Under the pieces are notes generated by a model. It was given only the letters and a program-made list of their open reading frames with translations. It did not search any database and was not told the DNA's origin. A stretch of DNA of 10,100 nt from Victivallales bacterium. Lineage in GTDB: Bacteria > Verrucomicrobiota > Lentisphaeria > Oligosphaerales > Oligosphaeraceae. The DNA lies in contig JAGCSE010000080.1 in the NCBI GenBank assembly GCA_017964325.1, positions 1 to 10,100 of the forward strand, in the 5' to 3' direction. Position 1 is the first letter of the stretch, and every line of letters starts with the position of its first letter. Below, in pieces: positions 6,176 to 10,100 of this stretch. The translations under genes and the position numbers were made by a program.

Positions 6176-7324
6176 CTATTTGGAATAGATGGTGTTTCCT
6201 TCCAAAATCGTCTCCTCCACGTCGAATTCGGGGGAGACGACGACAATATCCGCAAACAATCCGACCTTCAATGAGCCACGAATATGTTCCTCATGGCAGG
6301 ATTTCGCGGGATTCGTCGCGGTCATCATCGCCGCTTCCACAGGCGTGAAGCCAAAACGTGTGATCAGATTGCGGAAGACCTTGTCCATCGTCAGGCAGGA
6401 GCCGACGATGCATTCCGGATTGTCCACAAGCCTCGCCACATCGCTCATGAACATCATTCTCCCATCTGTCATGGGAAAAGTGCTACCAGGCGGCAGTCCC
6501 GCTCCAGCCAGAGAATCCGTGATGGCAATGAGATGCTCTGCTCCTGCGGCACGATGGGCAAGCGTGATGAGATTCTGCGGGACATGGATACCGTCACAGA
6601 TGAGCTCCTTCTGGAGGCGGTCGTCGATAAGAACACAATCCGCCAGGCAGGGCTTGGATACGCCATGTTCCACAACGCGTCCATCAAACGTGTCGAACAG
6701 ATGGCAGACCTGCGTGGCTCCGGCGGAAACGGCCATGTCCTTCTGCTCCTTTGAACAGCCTGTATGTCCTATGGAGACAGTGACGCCTGCACGGCTCATC
6801 AGCGTAATAACAGATTCGGCCCCATCTACTTCCGGCGATATGGTCATGAGCTTAAGCGTGCCATCAGCGGCATCCAGCAGAAAACGCGCCTCTTCCAAAT
6901 CCACGCCGCGGACTAATCGTTTGTCCATTCCGCCTCTATGGGTGTAATCGATGAACGGCCCTTCCAAATGGCTGCCGATGATTTTCGTGATGTTTGGATC
7001 AGGAGATTTCACCAGTTCAGCGACTTCCTTCACGAACGCCAAAAGTTTTTCAGGCGATTCCGCCGCCAAAGTCGGACAAACTCCCGTCAATCCCGTTGGC
7101 GGTGCAAAAGTGGCCATGCCCTGCGCGCCTTCTCCAGAAACTGCCGTATATGGGCCGATTCCATGGGTATGGACGTCGATAAAACCAGGCGTGATCCAAT
7201 TGGCTTCCGACTGCAATTCACCCTGCTTTTCAACGTTCGCTATCCGTTTGTCCTCTATACGCAACGTTCCGAAAAACGCCTGCTCTTCCGTGATGATATT
7301 TCCTTTAAGAATGCGATTTAGCAT
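6176..7324 (-). CDS. nagA: N-acetylglucosamine-6-phosphate deacetylase
   Basis: The enzyme removes acetate from GlcNAc-6-phosphate to give glucosamine-6-phosphate, a cytoplasmic step in amino-sugar recycling and catabolism. At 382 residues it is the usual length. It is an amidohydrolase-fold protein with metal and active-site residues in order: H52-x-H54 in FIDVHTHG, E121 in HLEGPF, H187 in SIGHT, H208 in CHLFD, H247 in DGIHV and catalytic D270 in AITDS. The C-terminal beta-sandwich returns at GLFADIVVV (355-363). The segment after H208 is LFDTFDGR instead of the E. coli-type LYNAMP, placing it in a divergent branch of NagA; a related acetyl-hexosamine-phosphate substrate cannot be excluded. 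No Shine-Dalgarno precedes ATG 7324. No nagB or transporter is adjacent. It is divergent from the RloA-like gene and carries its own terminator. Confidence 0.92.
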   Translation of the reverse strand: MLNRILKGNIITEEQAFFGTLRIEDKRIANVEKQGELQSEANWITPGFIDVHTHGIGPYTAVSGEGAQGMATFAPPTGLTGVCPTLAAESPEKLLAFVKEVAELVKSPDPNITKIIGSHLEGPFIDYTHRGGMDKRLVRGVDLEEARFLLDAADGTLKLMTISPEVDGAESVITLMSRAGVTVSIGHTGCSKEQKDMAVSAGATQVCHLFDTFDGRVVEHGVSKPCLADCVLIDDRLQKELICDGIHVPQNLITLAHRAAGAEHLIAITDSLAGAGLPPGSTFPMTDGRMMFMSDVARLVDNPECIVGSCLTMDKVFRNLITRFGFTPVEAAMMTATNPAKSCHEEHIRGSLKVGLFADIVVVSPEFDVEETILEGNTIYSK

Positions 7325-7389
7325 ATATGAATAATGATAATCTTATATTACTACCATCTTAATGACTTTCTCTTTCTTACCACTTAGTT

Positions 7390-7418
7390 ATTATACTCCA
7401 AATAATGATGAAATCCAG
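7390..7418 (-). promoter_or_regulatory. Candidate promoter of nagA
   Basis: A perfect TATAAT (7390-7395) occurs on the minus strand 65 bp before the nagA start. With 17-bp spacing the -35 would be CTGGAT (7413-7418), a poor match. The -10 is good; the promoter as a whole is tentative. Confidence 0.4.
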
Positions 7419-7423
7419 AACCG

Positions 7424-7431
7424 CCCCCCCC
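7424..7431. repeat. Homopolymer tract of eight C
   Basis: An uninterrupted C8 run lies between the nagA promoter region and the palindrome upstream of the ATPase gene. It is the only long G/C homopolymer in this AT-rich gap. Such tracts are slippage-prone and can vary promoter-proximal spacing, though nothing here shows that it does. Confidence 0.8.
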
Positions 7432-7434
7432 ATA

Positions 7435-7481
7435 CATAAAATATTTTTCATGCGTTTTATTTGCATGAAAAATATTTTATG
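7435..7481. repeat. Perfect 19-bp palindrome with 9-bp spacer upstream of the ATPase/RloB-like operon
   Basis: The arm CATAAAATATTTTTCATGC (7435-7453) is the exact reverse complement of 7463-7481, with spacer GTTTTATTT between them. The right arm contains most of the likely -35 of the downstream operon, and the -10 starts 2 bp after it. The transcript would begin downstream, so the dyad acts as DNA, for example as an operator, rather than as an mRNA hairpin. No T tract follows, and no plus-strand gene lies upstream that would need a terminator. Confidence 0.95.
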
Positions 7482-7488
7482 ATATAGT
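7461..7488 (+). promoter_or_regulatory. Likely promoter of the ATPase/RloB-like operon
   Basis: TTGCAT (7461-7466) and TATAGT (7483-7488, five of six consensus bases) are 16 bp apart. The start would fall near 7495, about 20 nt before ATG 7516. The -35 overlaps the right arm of the 19-bp palindrome, so a protein bound there would block polymerase. Confidence 0.5.
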
Positions 7489-7515
7489 AAAGCCAATCAT
7501 GAAAAAGGAGCGACC

Positions 7516-8823
7516 ATGCTGATTTCACTTGCCATAAACAACTGCCTCATCTTTGACACGGATACGGAGTTCTCCCTTCAGGCCAATATGCAGAACAAAC
7601 GCTTTGCCTGCAATATTGTTCCAGCGGGAAAAATCCATGTTGTCAAATCTGCCATCGTCATCGGCCCGAATAATTCAGGCAAGACCAATCTTGTGAAGAT
7701 ACTGGTGACATTGCAAGGCATCATTCTCAACGTACGAGCCAAACTTGAAAAGAACCTTTTCTCCTCTGAAAAGATATGCAGTCTTGCCGTCACATTCTCG
7801 GCAGACAACCATGAATATCTGTATGCAATCAAATATGATACGTCCAGTTCTGAATATGTATATGAACGCTTTGCCGAAATTCAACGCGACAAGTATGGCA
7901 ATCGCAAGGAAGTGGTCTGGTTGCTCCGTGACTGCATCGAGAACAAAAATGAAAGCAAAGACGCCAAACTGACGGAAATGATGGAACTTGCCTCAAAAGG
8001 CAATCTTCTCATGCATGTTCTTGATACGTCACGTTTTCCAACGTTAGATATTATCAGTAGGCTACTCATTGAGTTTGCCATGAAAATCGATGTCATTGAC
8101 ATGAACAACATCCCGCTTGAGAAGACAATCGAAATGATGAAGGCCACTCCCGAAAGACGTCAGAAGATAGCAGATTTTGTAAAGAGCGCCGATTTGTTCC
8201 TACAAGACTACAAGTATCTGACAGAAAACGAGTTCAGTGCCGCATACAAGATAGGAGGACTGGCTCAGCAAATGGCTGATTGGAACGGCGTGCAAGAATC
8301 GGCCATCCGTCTTTGCGACACAGTTCTCGACAAACTGCATCTGGCCTCCGTTTACAAAGGCATCCAAGTGCCGAGCGTTCTCTTCGATTCCACTGGCACG
8401 AAGAAGATCGCAGCTCTGGCTAGCTATGTGTTGGATGCATTGGAACAAGGCCGTATTCTTGTCATCGATGAATTGGATAACAGCCTTCATTTCAAATTGA
8501 CTCGCGAGATCATCGCGATGTTCAATAATGAAATGAACAAAAAGGCGCAACTGATTGCCACCGTTCATGATGTGTCGCTTCTGGACTGCCGTACGCTTTT
8601 CAGAAAAGAGCAGATATGGTTTTCGCACAAGGACAATGACCATGCATATCTATACTCGCTTGGCGAATTCAGCGCTGCCGAAGACGGCATCCGTGAAACG
8701 ACGGATCTCATTGAAAAGTACAAGCGAGGCTTGCTTGGCGCATTGCCCAAGCCTGATCTCTTCAATTCTCTCTATGATGCCTGCTCTCTTTCAAAAACAT
8801 CGGCTTCTGGCAAGGAGGAATAA
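7516..8823 (+). CDS. AAA/ABC-type ATPase of the RloA/AbiLi kind (COG1106-like), probable phage defence
   Basis: This 435-residue cytoplasmic ATPase has a split ABC/SMC-like nucleotide domain. Walker A is GPNNSGKT (50-57). The alpha-helical insert spans roughly 120-280. The signature-like DSTGTKKIAAL lies at 291-301. Walker B is ILVIDELDNSLH (314-325) with D318-E319 and the adjoining D-loop, and the switch histidine is H351 in ATVHD. The C-terminus has YKRGLLGALP (402-411), like the conserved 'Y..G.yGg.P' tail of RloA-type proteins. In such systems (RloA/RloB, lactococcal AbiL) the ATPase senses infection and controls a nuclease partner; this is family inference. AAGGAG (7505-7510) fixes ATG 7516. 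The partner begins 3 bp after the stop. Base composition looks more AT-rich than nagA, suggesting horizontal acquisition. Alternative: ATPase of another ATPase-TOPRIM pair. Confidence 0.82.
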   Translation: MLISLAINNCLIFDTDTEFSLQANMQNKRFACNIVPAGKIHVVKSAIVIGPNNSGKTNLVKILVTLQGIILNVRAKLEKNLFSSEKICSLAVTFSADNHEYLYAIKYDTSSSEYVYERFAEIQRDKYGNRKEVVWLLRDCIENKNESKDAKLTEMMELASKGNLLMHVLDTSRFPTLDIISRLLIEFAMKIDVIDMNNIPLEKTIEMMKATPERRQKIADFVKSADLFLQDYKYLTENEFSAAYKIGGLAQQMADWNGVQESAIRLCDTVLDKLHLASVYKGIQVPSVLFDSTGTKKIAALASYVLDALEQGRILVIDELDNSLHFKLTREIIAMFNNEMNKKAQLIATVHDVSLLDCRTLFRKEQIWFSHKDNDHAYLYSLGEFSAAEDGIRETTDLIEKYKRGLLGALPKPDLFNSLYDACSLSKTSASGKEE

Positions 8824-8826
8824 ACT

Positions 8827-9465
8827 ATGTCAAAGCCACCATTGTTTTCTACCAAGCACAGCATTTGTATCATTTGCGAAGGATATGAAGAAGAGATTTA
8901 CATCAGGCATCTTCTCGACAAGAATGTTTGGAACAGCATCTATGACTTCACCATCATCAACGCAAAAGGAGAAGGCAGCATTCCTCCCCGCTATCAGTTT
9001 GAAATCAACAAGGATACATACGAACTGGTATTGATTTTCTGTGATACCGACCGAAGCCCGTATAAACAATATCAAGATGTAAAGACGAAAATCAACGCCA
9101 TGCATGAAGCAGAAGATGCGGCTAATCAGGTAATTATCTATGCAAATCCATGTTCCATGCAGATCATCCTTCTGCATTTTGCCATGGTTTCACTCAAGAC
9201 ACAGGGAAAAAAGACCAATGCAAAACTAATAGAAGAATTGACAAGTGTCAAAGGCTACAAGGCAAACCAAGAAGAGCACATCAAGGCTATTTGCGCTAAA
9301 ATCAACCGTCAATCTTATTTCTCAATGAAAGAGCGTGTTACAACCATCAATAAGCCTGACAATGTATCTGGCAGTACCAATTTCATCGAATTCATTCAAC
9401 GCTTTGAATCAGCTACCCCAAAATGGATTGTGGAAATTCGGAATAGACTCGATTCAAATGATTAA
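8827..9465 (+). CDS. TOPRIM-like RloB/AbiLii-type protein, putative effector nuclease
   Basis: This 212-residue protein has the features of RloB-type TOPRIM-like proteins. An N-terminal strand and acidic residue (ICIICEGYEEEIYI, 13-26, E18) is followed by a second strand with a D-x-D pair (LVLIFCDTDRSP, 67-78, D73 and D75). Next comes the NPC segment (YANPCSMQIILLHF, 105-118). In standard RloB the last motif reads NPcFE, with an acidic residue; here it is NPCSMQ, so this is a divergent branch. The C-terminal 60 residues are helical and basic. It probably cleaves nucleic acid when released or activated by the ATPase; that is inference from ATPase-TOPRIM defence pairs. A strong AAGGAGG (8812-8818) inside the end of the ATPase gene serves ATG 8827, so the two genes are translationally close and surely one operon. 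Possible alternative: a non-catalytic regulatory TOPRIM-fold protein. Confidence 0.7.
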   Translation: MSKPPLFSTKHSICIICEGYEEEIYIRHLLDKNVWNSIYDFTIINAKGEGSIPPRYQFEINKDTYELVLIFCDTDRSPYKQYQDVKTKINAMHEAEDAANQVIIYANPCSMQIILLHFAMVSLKTQGKKTNAKLIEELTSVKGYKANQEEHIKAICAKINRQSYFSMKERVTTINKPDNVSGSTNFIEFIQRFESATPKWIVEIRNRLDSND

Positions 9466-9493
9466 AGTTCGTATTGCCAGTGTAAATAATCAT

Positions 9494-9571
9494 ATCAAAT
9501 CGCATTATTTTTGCCATTTTCGTGATTTTTTTACGAAAATGGCAAAAATAATGCGATTTGATCCTTTTTTT
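9494..9571 (+). terminator. Perfect 30-bp hairpin with T7 tail ending the defence-like operon
   Basis: Arms 9494-9523 and 9533-9562 are exact reverse complements over 30 bp, with a 9-nt loop GATTTTTTT (9524-9532). CC and seven T (9565-9571) follow on the plus strand, the form of an intrinsic terminator 28 bp after the RloB-like stop. The stem is far longer than a terminator needs. On the minus strand no T tract follows, so it mainly serves the plus-strand operon, though it would also present a long stem to transcription from the convergent ceramidase-like gene. Confidence 0.85.
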
Positions 9572-9630
9572 CCAAGCAACATCTTCTTTTTTGAGCGGCG
9601 GATACTCTGCAACATCCGCCTCCGCGACCA

Positions 9631-10100
9631 TCAAGATTTCGCCAATTCACGCAATGACGCCAATGTCTGCATAATCGCAACATCACCCGCTTCGGGGGTG
9701 GTCACATACGCACGAACCTTTTCACGCCATGATATTTCATAGCCGCCAGCCGCGATCGCCGCTCGGTCGGGCAGATAGCCATTGCCGCCGTTGGAGCAAC
9801 TGCACAGCAGATTATATGCGAACGGACCGTATTTGCGCAACCGCAGTGAAAAGATCGAGAACATCTCAAACGGGAACGGCGCCAAAGCCACAGGCCCGAA
9901 CGCAATCACCGTCTGGACGAAAACTAGCTCCGGTTGCGGCGGCAAATGCCAATGTTCAAGCACTCGCTTGGCGACTTGATAATCGACTTCTGAAATGGCG
10001 GTTCCACCTGAAGACTCATATTTCCGCACACGTTCCTGCACCGTTGCCTCGTCGTATGGCAACGCCTGCGGCAGCCGAATCTCCTGCGACCGCACATGCA
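9631..10100 (-). CDS. Neutral/alkaline ceramidase-like protein, C-terminal part; 5' end outside the window
   Basis: About 156 C-terminal codons are visible and the frame stays open to the right edge, so the start lies beyond it. The recognisable block is FGPVALAPFPFEMFSIFSL, then a short hydrophobic stretch with CSNGGNGYLP and AAIAAGGYEISW, then a helical end (GDVAIMQTLASLRELAKS). The order 'pgEpF...l......sp....v....N...GYlPt..a...GGYE' is typical of bacterial neutral/alkaline non-lysosomal ceramidase-domain proteins, many of which in PVC-group bacteria are of unproven substrate. The catalytic N-terminal region with the zinc ligands is not in the window, so hydrolase activity cannot be judged. 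The stop TGA at 9631-9633 overlaps an ATG for a short frame that I reject. It is convergent with the RloB-like gene. Confidence 0.6.
   Translation of the reverse strand, partial: HVRSQEIRLPQALPYDEATVQERVRKYESSGGTAISEVDYQVAKRVLEHWHLPPQPELVFVQTVIAFGPVALAPFPFEMFSIFSLRLRKYGPFAYNLLCSCSNGGNGYLPDRAAIAAGGYEISWREKVRAYVTTPEAGDVAIMQTLASLRELAKS

Noticed and set aside
7499..7522. Seven-codon leader peptide (ATG 7499 to TGA 7522) overlapping the ATPase start
   Set aside because: No ribosome site of its own and no meaningful peptide; the A-rich ribosome-site region easily produces such a frame.
7516..9465. Calling the gene pair PARIS (AriA/AriB)
   Set aside because: The partner shows the RloB-type NPC motif rather than anything I can tie to DUF4435, and both proteins are rather short for PARIS components, so RloA/RloB or AbiL-like is the safer label.
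9597..9620. GGCGGAT/ATCCGCC 7-bp stem as terminator of the ceramidase-like gene
   Set aside because: Read on the minus strand it is followed by GCTC and a run of A, not T, and the 10-nt loop makes it weak.
9413..9631. Short minus-strand frame whose ATG overlaps the TGA of the ceramidase-like gene (TGATG)
   Set aside because: It runs through both arms of the 30-bp hairpin and into the antisense of the RloB-like gene. Its protein is low-complexity Lys-rich sequence explained by the palindrome.

Overview
The window is a gene-dense bacterial segment with moderate GC, AT-rich intergenic stretches, E. coli-like promoter hexamers (TATAAT, TATAGT) and AGGAGG-type ribosome sites on some but not all genes. 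The mix of an FGGY sugar kinase, N-acetylglucosamine-6-phosphate deacetylase, secreted propeller-type proteins and a ceramidase-like protein would fit a glycan-using, possibly gut, member of the Verrucomicrobiota/Lentisphaerota/Kiritimatiellota group. This is a low-confidence inference, because the window holds no rRNA or phylogenetic marker gene.

Layout. Positions 1-3095 hold three minus-strand genes in tandem: a secreted beta-propeller-like protein, a GT4 glycosyltransferase, and the 5' two-thirds of an FGGY carbohydrate kinase that runs off the left edge. Across a short divergent promoter region lies a plus-strand FabG-type short-chain dehydrogenase (3203-3958). Positions 3957-4889 form a non-housekeeping island between two convergent genes. 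It has an 11.6-copy heptamer array fused to the dehydrogenase stop codon, a 248-bp MITE-like element with 29-bp imperfect terminal inverted repeats, a small four-helix-bundle (S23/IVP family) gene, and a second array of the same heptamer in inverted orientation fused to the stop codon of the next gene. That next gene (4888-5928, minus) is a secreted protein of unknown function with a clear sigma70-type promoter. nagA (6176-7324, minus) ends in a tandem-hairpin terminator.

Positions 7435-9571 look like a compact two-gene defence cassette on the plus strand. A perfect 19-bp palindrome overlaps the likely promoter. It is followed by an ABC/SMC-like AAA ATPase of the RloA/AbiLi kind, then by a TOPRIM-like RloB/AbiLii-type partner starting 3 bp after the ATPase stop codon. 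The cassette closes with a perfect 30-bp hairpin plus a T7 tract. It appears more AT-rich than its metabolic neighbours. The right edge holds the C-terminal part of a neutral-ceramidase-like gene on the minus strand.

The metabolic genes do not form one obvious pathway. The two most interesting parts are the palindrome-bounded RloA/RloB-like cassette and the heptamer-array/MITE/four-helix-bundle island. No tRNA, rRNA or CRISPR array was seen.
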